From the NCBI GenBank assembly GCA_019638595.1, contig JAHBTJ010000008.1:1-64000 (forward strand): a DNA stretch of 64,000 nt, given 5' to 3'. Origin of the DNA: Chitinophagaceae bacterium (GTDB lineage: Bacteria > Bacteroidota > Bacteroidia > Chitinophagales > Chitinophagaceae). The notes under the pieces were generated by a model, which was given only the letters and a program-made list of their open reading frames with translations, ran no database searches and was not told the origin of the DNA. Each line of letters opens with the position of its first letter. Position 1 is the first letter of the stretch. Made by a program: the position numbers and the translations under genes. Of this stretch, positions 22,227 through 31,363 are shown in pieces.

Positions 22227-24935
22227 TTAATCTCTTTTGGTATTTTCTTTATCAATAAATACGCTGTCGCAGATAGTAGCTTGCAATACTTTCTTTCCTA
22301 TAGGTATACTTACCACTTCACCCATGCGGTTCAGTCCATCCGCCACCAGCGCCAGCGCGAACGGGGCACCCAGCGTTTGTGAATAATAAGCGCTCGTTAC
22401 AAAACCGGTGTGCTGTGTTTTGCCATGCCTGTCGGCAGGCGCGCCCTGGTCGTCTTGTGTTGCATTCAATACGGTAATATATGCTCCTTCGGGGATCAGT
22501 TCTTCACCGGGCTGCTGGATCAATCCCACCAGTTGCTGCCTGCCTGCTGCTTTCAGGTAAGGCAACTGAAAGGAGCGCTTGCCGATAAACTCTTTCTTTT
22601 TAGATACGATCCACCCCATGTTGAGGTCGTACGGCGTTTGCGTGCCATCGGTATCCTGCCCTATGATCACGTATCCTTTTTCCGCCCGCAGCACGTGCAT
22701 GGTCTCTGTGCCGTAAGCCGTAAGATCATATGGACGACCGAGCTTCCATAGCTTTTCCCAGAGGTATCGTGCATGCCCCCAGTTTACATTGATCTCGAAT
22801 GCCAGCTCCCCCGAAAAAGAGATGCGTGCAATGCGTACCGGTATGCCATCAATGGTTGCCTCACGGCTATGCATAAACGGGAATGCGGCTGCGGAAAGGT
22901 CAATGTCTTTCACCAGTTCCCCCAGCAGCGCCCTGCTTTTGGGACCCACCAGCGCAATAGTGGAAATATGTTCGGTAACCGACGTGCAATATACTTCCAG
23001 CTCGGGCCATTCGGTTTGCAGCCATTCTTCCAGCCATGCCAGCACACGGGCTGCACCGCCGGTAGTGGTGGTCATGAGGTAATGATTTTTACCGAGGCGC
23101 GTGGTAACGCCGTCATCAAACACAATGCCGTCTGCCTTGCACATCAGCCCATAACGGCACTGCCCTTCCGGCAGCGTGGAAAACATATTGGTATAAATGC
23201 GGTCGAGGAAAACCCCGGCGTCCGCACCACGGATATCAATTTTGCCGAGTGTGGAGGCGTCCATCACGGCCACACCTTCTCTTGCTGCGATACATTCACG
23301 CTTCACAGCATCTTCCATGCTTTCTCCCGGTTTGGGAAAATACCAGGGTCGTTTCCATTGCCCCACATCTTCGAACACCGCGCCGGCTTCCACATGCCAT
23401 TGGTGCAGCGGCGTGATGCGGATAGGATCCGAGAGTTCCCCGCGTTCCCGGCCTGCAAGCGCCGCAAAGGGTATGGGCACATAGGGCGGACGAAAAGTCA
23501 AGGTGCCGATATCGGCAGGCGAACGCGCCGGTTCACCATTATTCACTTGGCAAAGCGCCCCAATGGTGAGCATACCGCTGGTTTTGCCCTGGTCGTGCGC
23601 CGTGCCGATGGTGGTATATCGTTTAATATGTTCAATGCTGTGCAGCCCTGCACCAACGCCGCGGCGCAGGTCGTGCAGGGTGCTGTCGCGTTGCAGGTCT
23701 ATATAAGCAGTACGTGCTTGTTCTGCATCCAATACAGGACCAAAGAATACGGCCGGATCATCATCGCCCCCGAAATCACCAGCCAGCATACCCGCAGTGC
23801 GGAGCTTGTCAGTTGTATGGTTTACCAAAAAGGCGGCGTGTTGCCCGCTCCAGGTTGGTTTAATGCCGATATGCGTAGCGAGATCAACAATGGGTGTCCA
23901 TCCGCCGGATACAGCGAGCAGGTCGGTGGCTGTTTGAACAATTTCTTTTGTATCGAGGTCTTGTATCGTTACCCCATTTAATATTCCTTCTGCATTGGAA
24001 GAAGTATCCAGCACTGTAGCACGAAAATGGATGGGAATGCCGGCTGCCTTCGCGGCATCTACACTGGCTCCGCTGGCTGTTGATCGTGCATCGTAAATGC
24101 CCAACACGTTCACGCCTGCGTTGTGCAATCGCAGCGCATCGCGGTATCCCTGGTTGTCAATCGTAACCACCACAGCCTGCTTAAATATTTTCACACCATG
24201 CACCGCCACATAGGTTGCTGCCGCATGAGAGAGCATTATGCCCGGCCTGTCGTTATTGGCAAAGATCAATGGGCGCTGAAAAGCACCGGACGCGAGTATC
24301 ACGCGTTCTGCACGGATATGCCATACGCGGATACGGGCACGGTTAACCGGCGCTGCATTGCCCAAATGATCGCTGCGGCGCTCGATGGCTACTATATAGT
24401 TCTGGTCGTATAAGCCGGTAGCAGTACACCTGCTGATATAAGTAAGATTTTTATGCGAGAGCATATCACCCAACGCAGATGGTAGTTCCAATCCCAAGTG
24501 CCGGAGATGACCGCCGGGCGTTGGCTGATCGTCTATCAGCAATACTTCACGACCTGCACGCAGTTCTTCGGCTGCGGCTGTAAGTCCTGCAACACCTGCA
24601 CCTACCACAAGCGTATCTACATAACGGTTGGTCTTATCATACCGCGCTTCTTCGGCATCTTCGGGCAGTGCGCCAATACCGGTTAAACTCCGCGCTGTCA
24701 ATCCTTCTGCCACTTCAATCACAGTAGCCGGGCGCATGGATTCTTTGGTGCCCGATACCAGTTGCACGAGTGCATTGGGTTCTTCCACACCTAACCCTAT
24801 CACGCCTCTTGGGCGACCATGATAGGTACTATTGGTGATGGATAATAATCCACCACGCAGCAACGCCGCCGCCATCGGCTCGCCAGGCTGTCCCTTGTAT
24901 AATTGATCATCAAAATAAAAATGGATCTCACTCAT
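22227..24935 (-). CDS. soxA: Sarcosine oxidase, alpha subunit
   Basis: 902 residues from the ATG at 24935, chosen because it overlaps the soxD stop by 4 bp and opens with the conserved MSEIHFYFDDQLYKGQPGEP ferredoxin-like domain; a further 68 upstream codons in frame lie inside soxD. Then comes the NAD-binding GxGxxG in VVGAGVAGLTAAAEELRAG, the dinucleotide domain with VILASGAFQRPLIFANND, and from ~520 a GcvT-like folate-binding domain (HQWHVEAGAVFEDVGQWKRP, CIAAREGVAVMDASTLGKID, VTEHISTIALVGPKSRALL, LAFEINVNWGHARYLW). It forms the large subunit with SoxB, SoxD and SoxG. GC is higher here than in the flanking accessory genes. Confidence 0.95.
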   Translation of the reverse strand: MSEIHFYFDDQLYKGQPGEPMAAALLRGGLLSITNSTYHGRPRGVIGLGVEEPNALVQLVSGTKESMRPATVIEVAEGLTARSLTGIGALPEDAEEARYDKTNRYVDTLVVGAGVAGLTAAAEELRAGREVLLIDDQPTPGGHLRHLGLELPSALGDMLSHKNLTYISRCTATGLYDQNYIVAIERRSDHLGNAAPVNRARIRVWHIRAERVILASGAFQRPLIFANNDRPGIMLSHAAATYVAVHGVKIFKQAVVVTIDNQGYRDALRLHNAGVNVLGIYDARSTASGASVDAAKAAGIPIHFRATVLDTSSNAEGILNGVTIQDLDTKEIVQTATDLLAVSGGWTPIVDLATHIGIKPTWSGQHAAFLVNHTTDKLRTAGMLAGDFGGDDDPAVFFGPVLDAEQARTAYIDLQRDSTLHDLRRGVGAGLHSIEHIKRYTTIGTAHDQGKTSGMLTIGALCQVNNGEPARSPADIGTLTFRPPYVPIPFAALAGRERGELSDPIRITPLHQWHVEAGAVFEDVGQWKRPWYFPKPGESMEDAVKRECIAAREGVAVMDASTLGKIDIRGADAGVFLDRIYTNMFSTLPEGQCRYGLMCKADGIVFDDGVTTRLGKNHYLMTTTTGGAARVLAWLEEWLQTEWPELEVYCTSVTEHISTIALVGPKSRALLGELVKDIDLSAAAFPFMHSREATIDGIPVRIARISFSGELAFEINVNWGHARYLWEKLWKLGRPYDLTAYGTETMHVLRAEKGYVIIGQDTDGTQTPYDLNMGWIVSKKKEFIGKRSFQLPYLKAAGRQQLVGLIQQPGEELIPEGAYITVLNATQDDQGAPADRHGKTQHTGFVTSAYYSQTLGAPFALALVADGLNRMGEVVSIPIGKKVLQATICDSVFIDKENTKRD

Positions 24936-25249
24936 TGTATGGAACCCTCCTTTCCGTCCCGGTGTGTTTCGGGAGCGGGTGCTTTTGGTTGTTTGGTAAA
25001 GGGAAGATACACCGGTCCTATTTCGTGGGTAACGGTATTGCGCCAGAGGTTGAACCACCGGCCGCAACCGGCAAAATGTACCCAGCGCTCCGCCAGCCAC
25101 CCTTTGGGGTTGGCGCGGATGTGCAGGTATTTTGCCCATTCGCTATCGCTGAGCGTATTAGGGTCCGGGTATCCCACACCGGCCTCCGCTCCGTAATGAA
25201 ACTCGTTTTCGTTGCGCAGTCCACAGTGGGGACAGGGAATGTAAAGCAT
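24932..25249 (-). CDS. soxD: Sarcosine oxidase, delta subunit
   Basis: 105 residues with the zinc-binding set of the family: C6 and C9 in PCPHCGLRNENEF, and H58 and C62 in WVHFAGCGRWFN. Also conserved are FHYGAEAG, WAKYLHIRANPKGWLAERW and NTVTHEIGPVYL. It is the small Zn subunit of the heterotetramer. Its stop overlaps the soxA start by 4 bp. Upstream is a ~700-bp non-coding stretch with repeats, then soxB, so the usual soxBDAG order is kept but split. Confidence 0.95.
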   Translation of the reverse strand: MLYIPCPHCGLRNENEFHYGAEAGVGYPDPNTLSDSEWAKYLHIRANPKGWLAERWVHFAGCGRWFNLWRNTVTHEIGPVYLPFTKQPKAPAPETHRDGKEGSIQ

Positions 25250-25963
25250 ATCAATATTTTTTATTGGTCATCTTTTTTTAAAGCGTATTGCCTGCCTTTA
25301 AAATACTCTTTGCCTTATGTTCTTTTTCTTGATAAAAAAGAACCAAAAAATCAAGGCTGCAGAAAAAAGGCTAAAATTTTCATGTTTGCGCTACAGCGAA
25401 AGAGTCTAAAGCCCAGCAGCAAACCTATACTCAGCGAAGACTCATTGAATGCTTTTGCAAAGAGCCGGGGCAGCTTTCGCTGCTTAACGCTGCAACATGA
25501 AAATTTCTTAACGTCCGCCCGGACAGTTCGGACGGGCCTTTTTTCTGAGGCCGCGCAAAACCTACCTGCGGCCTTCTGAATCTTCAAATAATTTTTAATG
25601 CGCAAACCTGTTAACTCACATTGCCTGCCTTTAAATAATCATTGTTCTATCAATCCGGTTTACTAAGCTTAAGAATCATCATAAACATTACATTTGTCAG
25701 CAACACAGAGATTTATCATCGCACTGTTACCAGTATCCGAATAAGCCACCTTTTTTTGCGTGAGTTTTGTACTACCGCTGATTAAAGGAATGGCTCAATA
25801 GTGATATAAAGCTGATAGAACTCCTCAAAGCAAAAAGCAGGGGTCCCGCCCGGGGCGGGAGATACGAAGTCCGCCCGACTGAACGTCGTTCGGGCGGGCC
25901 TGCCGGCTTGAGGCATTCAACAACTTAGCGCTTATGATCTTTCAAATAATTTTCAAATAACTT
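25250..25963. repeat. Non-coding repeat-rich spacer between soxB and soxD
   Basis: No gene is visible. ATTGCCTGCCTTTAAA occurs at 25287-25302 and again at 25620-25635, bracketing a ~317-bp insert that begins with TTCTTTTTCTTGATAAAAAAGAACC-type dyad sequence. Several GC-rich hairpins are present: GTCCG-CCCGGACAGTT-CGGAC followed by TTTTTT (~25513-25545), TCCCGCC-CGG-GGCGGGA (25844-25860) and CCGCCCGA...TCGGGCGG (25871-25897). The phrase TTCAAATAATTTT recurs at the end of each block. It looks like a small dispersed repeat inserted into the operon, with the hairpins possibly cutting read-through from soxB to soxD. Confidence 0.6.
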
Positions 25964-27226
25964 TTAATGGGCAACACCTGCCGCACCATGTTCATCAATC
26001 AAATGCCCTGTTGTAAAACGATCAAGGGCAAAGGGACGGTTCAGTTCATGCGGGGTTCCGGTTGCAATGGTATGCGCCATCACCCAACCCGAACCGGGCG
26101 TGGCTTTAAAGCCACCTGTTCCCCAGCCGCAGTTGATAAAAAGATTTTCCACCGGTGTAAGCCCGATGATAGGCGAAGCATCGGGAGCCACATCTACTAT
26201 GCCTCCCCATGTGCGCAACACTTGTGCACGCGCAAATATGGGAAACAGTTCCAGTGCCGCAGCGAGTTGATGTTCTATCACATGAAAGCCCCCGCGCTGC
26301 GCATAGGAGTTAAAGGCATCGGTGCCTGCACCCATTACCAGTTCGCCTTTGTGCGCCTGGCTCACGTATACGTGTACTGCCCCGCTCATCACCACGGTAT
26401 TGAGTACCTGCTCCAGCAAGGGACTCACCAGCGCCTGCAAGGGCCGGCTCTGTATGGGAATGTAGAAGCCGGCAAGATTGGCGAGTATGGACGAATGCCC
26501 TGCGCCAACAAGTCCTACTTTATTAGCAGCAATACTCCCCTGCGTGGTTTGTATGCCCAACACTTTATTATCGCGAATATCAAAACCGGTTACTTCGGTG
26601 CCCTGGATAATATCTACACCCAAATCGCTCGCCGCCTTTGCATACCCCCAGGCTACCCAGTCGTGTTTGGCAATGCCGCCACGGGGTTGGTAAGTGGCGC
26701 CAAGTACAGGGTAACGCACATCAGGACTGATATTGATGATGGGCACCAGTTTTTTTACTTCTTCCGGCGTGAGCCATTCACTATCGATGCCATTGAGCGC
26801 ATTGGCATAAAAGTTCCGGCGCTTGGAGCGCACGTCACTCACCGAATGCGCGAGCGTGAGTACACCGCGCTGACTGAAAAACATTTCATAACCCAGGTCC
26901 TGCTCCAGCGTCTCCCATAATTTTAAAGAATGTTCATAAATACCCGCCGATTCATCCCAGAGATAGTTGGAGCGGATGATGGTAGTGTTACGCGCAGTGT
27001 TGCCACCTGCCAGCCAGCCCTTCTCCACCACTGCGATATTGGTCATGCCATGGTTCTTTGCAAGATAATAGGCAGTAGATAGTCCATGACCGCCACCGCC
27101 CACGATGACGGCATCGTATGCTTTTTTCGGCTTCACGGTTTTCCACAATTGTGGCGGCTGCTCCGGGAGCGCGGCAGCTTTTCGTCGTCCTATTGTACCT
27201 TGTGATAGCATTCCTGGTAATAACAT
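25964..27226 (-). CDS. soxB: Sarcosine oxidase, beta subunit
   Basis: 420 residues with an FAD-binding GxGxxG start ([24 protein letters not shown]), the segment [20 protein letters not shown] ([10 protein letters not shown] is typical of heterotetrameric SoxB), [21 protein letters not shown], and a C-terminal [22 protein letters not shown]. It carries the sarcosine-oxidising flavin site. The gene is 12 bp after a truncated KilA-N gene and ~700 bp before soxD; both interruptions are unusual for a soxBDAG operon. Confidence 0.95.
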   Translation of the reverse strand: MLLPGMLSQGTIGRRKAAALPEQPPQLWKTVKPKKAYDAVIVGGGGHGLSTAYYLAKNHGMTNIAVVEKGWLAGGNTARNTTIIRSNYLWDESAGIYEHSLKLWETLEQDLGYEMFFSQRGVLTLAHSVSDVRSKRRNFYANALNGIDSEWLTPEEVKKLVPIINISPDVRYPVLGATYQPRGGIAKHDWVAWGYAKAASDLGVDIIQGTEVTGFDIRDNKVLGIQTTQGSIAANKVGLVGAGHSSILANLAGFYIPIQSRPLQALVSPLLEQVLNTVVMSGAVHVYVSQAHKGELVMGAGTDAFNSYAQRGGFHVIEHQLAAALELFPIFARAQVLRTWGGIVDVAPDASPIIGLTPVENLFINCGWGTGGFKATPGSGWVMAHTIATGTPHELNRPFALDRFTTGHLIDEHGAAGVAH

Positions 27227-27237
27227 TTCAAATATTT

Positions 27238-27507
27238 TTATTCGCCCTCTTTAACACTTAATTTGTAGCTGTTCAAACCTGCGTGGCCTTTAATTATGGC
27301 AAATTCGCCATAATTAAAATCGGGGTTGTAAACGCTTTCCCAAATGCCAAGATATTCAACCGTATTTCGATTGCGTAACCAATCCGAAATAGAAAAATCC
27401 CCGTTTTTTGCTTTCAACATATCCGTTAGTGAAATATATTCTTGTTCCTTGTCAAGAATAATGGTAATCTCTCTACCCTCAACTTCTATCTTTTTATTTT
27501 TTGCCAT
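27238..27507 (-). pseudogene. Truncated KilA-N domain protein
   Basis: 89 residues that match the start of Bacteroidota KilA-N proteins: a short beta segment (KIEVEGREITIILDKEQEYISLTDM), then DFSISDWLRNRNTVEYLGIWESVYNPDFNYGEFAIIK and the helix [11 protein letters not shown], where the known family continues for roughly 170 more residues. Here it ends after two further residues. KilA-N is a DNA-binding domain common in phages and mobile elements. The gene sits between the dimethylglycine dehydrogenase-like gene (33 bp) and soxB (11 bp) in the same direction, so it is transcribed with the operon. It is a remnant of an insertion, kept either neutrally or for its Shine-Dalgarno/spacer role. Confidence 0.65.
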
Positions 27508-27540
27508 AGCTTTTATTAAACGGCCGGAAAATTATTTTCG

Positions 27541-29964
27541 TCATGATTTTAATCTTGTCATTTGCGGATCAAACTGCGGATCCTGTCCTACCCTTGCCGG
27601 GTAGTCCTTATCAAAATACCGGATGGTTAGCGCGGTACCTTGTACGCTCAATGCGGCAGGCACCCACGCGTATGCCAGTGGTTTGCCAATGGTATGCCCG
27701 AAATAGGCGCTGGTAATATACCCCACCACTTTGCCTTCGTGCAGTACGGGCTCCTTGCCCAGCACTACCTGCTGCGGGTTATCGAGCACCAGGCACACCA
27801 GTCGTTTGCTCAATGCATTGGGATCAACTTTACTCAACGCCTCAGCACCTGTATATCCGCCACCCTTGCGAACGGAAAAACCAAGCCCTGTTTCGTAGGG
27901 ATTGTGCTCGCTCGTCATATCCGTTCCGTAACTGCGGTATCCCTTTTCCAACCGCATGGAGTTGAACGCGCCGCGACCGGCTGCTATCAATCCATATTTT
28001 TTTCCGGCCTGCCATAGCGTGTCCCAAAGTTTGAGCGCGAGGTCTGCGGTGGTATAAATTTCATATCCCAACTCACCCACATAAGACAACCTGGCGAGCA
28101 TTACCGGTACATGACCGAGATAAGTATGTTTCAGTTTGAAGTAACCGAGCGCTTCATTGCTCAGATCATCCCTGGTCAGCGACTGCGCCAGTTCCCGCGA
28201 CTTTGGCCCGAAAAGGCCCAATGCAACGGTACCTGCGGTGATGTCACGCACGTGCACCGTATCGGGTGCCAGTTGTTGCAGGTAATTAATGTCGATATTG
28301 CTGTTTACGCCAATAAAAAAATCAAACTCACCCCTACGCATAACCGTAATATCACTCATGATGCCGGCCTTTTCATTCAACAAAAGGCAATAGGTAATGG
28401 AGCCTGGCTTTTTGCGCAGGTTGCCGGTGGTTAATCGCTCCAAAAATTCCAGTGCGCCTTTGCCGGTCACTTCAATCCGTTTGAGCGTGGTGATATCAAA
28501 CAATCCCACACCATCTCTCACCGCGCGGGCTTCAGCGCCGATAATCGGAGACCAGAAAGAAGCGCTCCATGCATCGCGGGGCGGAGAAGGATACTGTTTT
28601 ACGAGATCTGCATTTGCCTCATACCATTGTGGCCGCTCATAGCCGGAAGCCTCGAGAAAGAAGCCGCCGAGTTCCTGCTGTCGCTGGTAGAAACCGGTGG
28701 TGCGGATCGGGCGTGGTGACTCCATCGGCTGCAACGGGTGCAGCAGGTCGTATACTTCAATATAGTTTTGTGATCCACGTTCTTCAATATGTTGCGGACC
28801 CAACTGGTGCGCCTCAAAACGGTTCACATCGCATTCATGTACCGCAAGCGCCGGATGTCCGTTCACGATCCATTCTGCCATGGCACGCGCCACCCCACAG
28901 CCGTGCGTGATCCATACGGCCTCGGCCACCCAAAAGCCTTTCAATCCCGACCATTCACCCATTAAAGGAAAATTGTCGACGGTGAACGAGAACAAACCAT
29001 TCATGGTTTCCGTGATCTCCGCATTTTTCAATGCCGGGATCACTTCAACCGAACCTTCCATCGCACCTTTCCACTCTTCGGGCGTAAAAGGCATCTGGCT
29101 CGGCATAATTTCCGCCTGTTCGTTGGGTAATATATCTTCTGATTGTATGGGCAATGGACGATGCCCGTACCAGCCCACTGCCAGACTTTGGTTTCTTTGT
29201 TTGAAATACAGGTCAGAACCCTGGTGGCGAAGCACCGGCAGTTCCGCTTCGGTTTTGCACCCGTTCAATTCAGCCATGGGAGCGGTATAGCAGAGCTGGT
29301 GCGCCAAAGGTTGTATGGCTTTGCGCATGCCTGCCATCGCACCGATCTTCGGCCCCCATATACCGGCGCAGGAAACAATAATATCTGCCGGGAATGATCC
29401 CTGCGTGGTTTGCACACCGGTAACGCGACCGTCCTGCTGATTGATAGCCGTTACTTCACAGTTTTGAATGAATGTTGCTCCACGGCTGATGGCCCGTTCT
29501 CCCATCAATTGATCAGCAATTTTTGCCCGTGCAATACCATCATCCGGCACATACAATGCGCCCAATAATTTTTCTTCAGCCAGCATCGGGTGCAAACGCA
29601 ATGCTTCTTCAGGAGAGATCACCTTTGCGTTAATGCCTGCAGCGATTGCCAGTCCTGCTCTTCGATGCAAATCTGCCAGCCGCTCCGGTGTGGTGGCCAG
29701 TTCGAGACTGCCCACCTTGAGAAAACAGGGTTCGCCATTATGTTGGAGGCTGTATAATTTTTCAACGGTCTGCTGCGCAAACTGGGCCATCGTACGCGAC
29801 CCATTGGTTTGAAACACAACGCCGGGGGCATGTGATGTTGAGCCACCGGGTGCCCACAACGGACCTTTTTCTATTACCGTTACATCCGTATATCCGCGTT
29901 CGGTCAGTTCGTCGGCCAATGAGCATCCAACGATACCGGCTCCTATGATTACAATTTTTGGCAT
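27541..29964 (-). CDS. Dimethylglycine dehydrogenase-like FAD/GcvT oxidoreductase
   Basis: 807 residues. The N-terminal half is a DAO-type flavoprotein (KIVIIGAGIVGCSLADELTERG; APGGSTSHAPGVV, in which H45 is the likely site of covalent FAD attachment; VSCAGIWGPKIGAMAG). The middle and C-terminal parts are GcvT/aminomethyltransferase-like folate domains (GVGLFDITTLKRIEVTGKGALEFLERLTTGNLR, LSYVGELGYEIYTTADLAL, NPYETGLGF, GYITSAYFGHTIGKPLAYAW). Members demethylate dimethylglycine or sarcosine and pass the methyl group to tetrahydrofolate. Between the Rieske demethylase and sarcosine oxidase it fits dimethylglycine to sarcosine. The start codon overlaps the Rieske stop by one base (TAATG). Confidence 0.9.
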   Translation of the reverse strand: MPKIVIIGAGIVGCSLADELTERGYTDVTVIEKGPLWAPGGSTSHAPGVVFQTNGSRTMAQFAQQTVEKLYSLQHNGEPCFLKVGSLELATTPERLADLHRRAGLAIAAGINAKVISPEEALRLHPMLAEEKLLGALYVPDDGIARAKIADQLMGERAISRGATFIQNCEVTAINQQDGRVTGVQTTQGSFPADIIVSCAGIWGPKIGAMAGMRKAIQPLAHQLCYTAPMAELNGCKTEAELPVLRHQGSDLYFKQRNQSLAVGWYGHRPLPIQSEDILPNEQAEIMPSQMPFTPEEWKGAMEGSVEVIPALKNAEITETMNGLFSFTVDNFPLMGEWSGLKGFWVAEAVWITHGCGVARAMAEWIVNGHPALAVHECDVNRFEAHQLGPQHIEERGSQNYIEVYDLLHPLQPMESPRPIRTTGFYQRQQELGGFFLEASGYERPQWYEANADLVKQYPSPPRDAWSASFWSPIIGAEARAVRDGVGLFDITTLKRIEVTGKGALEFLERLTTGNLRKKPGSITYCLLLNEKAGIMSDITVMRRGEFDFFIGVNSNIDINYLQQLAPDTVHVRDITAGTVALGLFGPKSRELAQSLTRDDLSNEALGYFKLKHTYLGHVPVMLARLSYVGELGYEIYTTADLALKLWDTLWQAGKKYGLIAAGRGAFNSMRLEKGYRSYGTDMTSEHNPYETGLGFSVRKGGGYTGAEALSKVDPNALSKRLVCLVLDNPQQVVLGKEPVLHEGKVVGYITSAYFGHTIGKPLAYAWVPAALSVQGTALTIRYFDKDYPARVGQDPQFDPQMTRLKS

Positions 29965-31178
29965 TAATGTACGGGGGTTTCAGTGAGTTGATCGGTATAC
30001 CAGGAAAGGAACTGCTTAACGAGGTACTCCTCATCAGCGATGGGTCCCGGCAGGTAGCCGCCGGAACAAATGCCGCGGTAAGTACCTTCTGCCAGGCTTT
30101 GATCCTGCAGATTGGTTTGTGTCCATACTTTGGTGAGATCCTCGAGATTATAATCAACACCTTCCGCGGCATCTGCCGCTACCAGCCATTTGGTGCGCAC
30201 CAGCGTTTTGTCTACCGAAAGCGGGAACACCGCGAAGGTGATGATATGATCGCTTAAAAAATGATTCCATGAATTGGGGTGCGTCCATAAAGAAAGACCG
30301 CTTCCTTCCGGTTTCCTGAAATTGCCGAGCAGTTTTTTGCAGGCATGTTCCGGTTTCAGGGTGTGAGAAAGACATTGATTGGCAAGTGGTAGTCTCACCG
30401 TGCGGAACCAGAGATCATCAGGGAACTCTATCAGTTCATACGGAAGACCAAGACCTTCCCATTCTCTTTCTTTTTCCTGCAGTGTATCCTGGAAGCGCTG
30501 TTCTGATGGCGCGATATGATCCTTATCGAGCCCCTTGCCAAAACCTGAGCTGTACAACGGTACCAGCAATTCAGGGTGATTGGTATCGCAATGCAGGCAC
30601 TCCCTGTTATTTTCAATCACCAGTTTCCAGTTGCAGGCTTCGATGATATCCTTCTGGCAGGCTATTTTAGTTTTAGCCACCTGGTAGGGTGCGAGATACG
30701 GACTAAGCAGGTTGCTCACCGTTTCGATATCATCAGGTGCGGGCGAGTTGAGGCAAACATAGATCAGCCCGCCGATCACGGCCACATTAATAGGATTGAG
30801 TCCGTAATCCTGTTTTGGAAAGTCTGCGTCCATGCCGCGTGCCCTCAATAGCTTTCCGCTCAAATCGTAGGTCCAGTTGTGATAGGGACAGGAGATACCT
30901 TTGCGGTTGCCTCTTTCGCCCGACAATAGTTCATGGCCGCGATGCCGGCATACATTGTAAAACCCCCGCACTTCGCCGTTTTGCCCGCGCTGCAGAAAAA
31001 AAGACCGTGTTCCGAGTTTCAAGGTGATATAGTCTCCTGGTTTTGGAAGGTCTGCCTCACAAGCCACATAGATCCATTTACTGTAGAATATCTTTTCTAA
31101 CTCCTCCTCGAAAATATCTTTGCTTGTATAAAATTGCGCCGGTAGCGTAAAATTTGTGTCAATTTCGGTAAGGGACAT
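29964..31178 (-). CDS. Rieske oxygenase, glycine betaine demethylase type (GbcA-like)
   Basis: 404 residues. The Rieske centre is C77-R-H79 in NVCRHRGHELL with C97-P-Y-H100 in ISCPYHNWTYD. The mononuclear iron site is in the segment IENNRECLHCDTNHPEL (E-N-N-R-E-C-x-H-C-D-x-N-H). The family includes glycine betaine demethylase (GbcA), carnitine and stachydrine oxygenases; here the adjacent betA/betB, dimethylglycine and sarcosine enzymes make glycine betaine the best guess. The flavin/ferredoxin reductase partner (GbcB) is not in this window and must be elsewhere or replaced. The gene is divergent from the permease, heads the minus-strand operon, and has a 185-bp AT-rich intergenic promoter region. 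Confidence 0.85.
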   Translation of the reverse strand: MSLTEIDTNFTLPAQFYTSKDIFEEELEKIFYSKWIYVACEADLPKPGDYITLKLGTRSFFLQRGQNGEVRGFYNVCRHRGHELLSGERGNRKGISCPYHNWTYDLSGKLLRARGMDADFPKQDYGLNPINVAVIGGLIYVCLNSPAPDDIETVSNLLSPYLAPYQVAKTKIACQKDIIEACNWKLVIENNRECLHCDTNHPELLVPLYSSGFGKGLDKDHIAPSEQRFQDTLQEKEREWEGLGLPYELIEFPDDLWFRTVRLPLANQCLSHTLKPEHACKKLLGNFRKPEGSGLSLWTHPNSWNHFLSDHIITFAVFPLSVDKTLVRTKWLVAADAAEGVDYNLEDLTKVWTQTNLQDQSLAEGTYRGICSGGYLPGPIADEEYLVKQFLSWYTDQLTETPVH

Positions 31179-31363
31179 GGCGATTTTTTTTGTAATTTGG
31201 AGTCAGATACAAAAACTAAACTATATCATAAATATAAGTGGTTATTTAATATTTTACAGGCGTATCGTCTATAAAAATCAGTGTAAACCGGGGAAATGAT
31301 ATAACAATTGTACTTTTTTTATAGCTATATTCATTTAGCAAGACCAAAACCTGCAACTCAAGT

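Noticed and set aside
22773-23981. 402-codon plus-strand open frame
   Set aside because: Entirely antisense to soxA, whose reading frame has clear family motifs; long antisense frames are expected in higher-GC coding sequence.
25967-26920. 317-codon plus-strand open frame
   Set aside because: Antisense to soxB with no recognisable motif.
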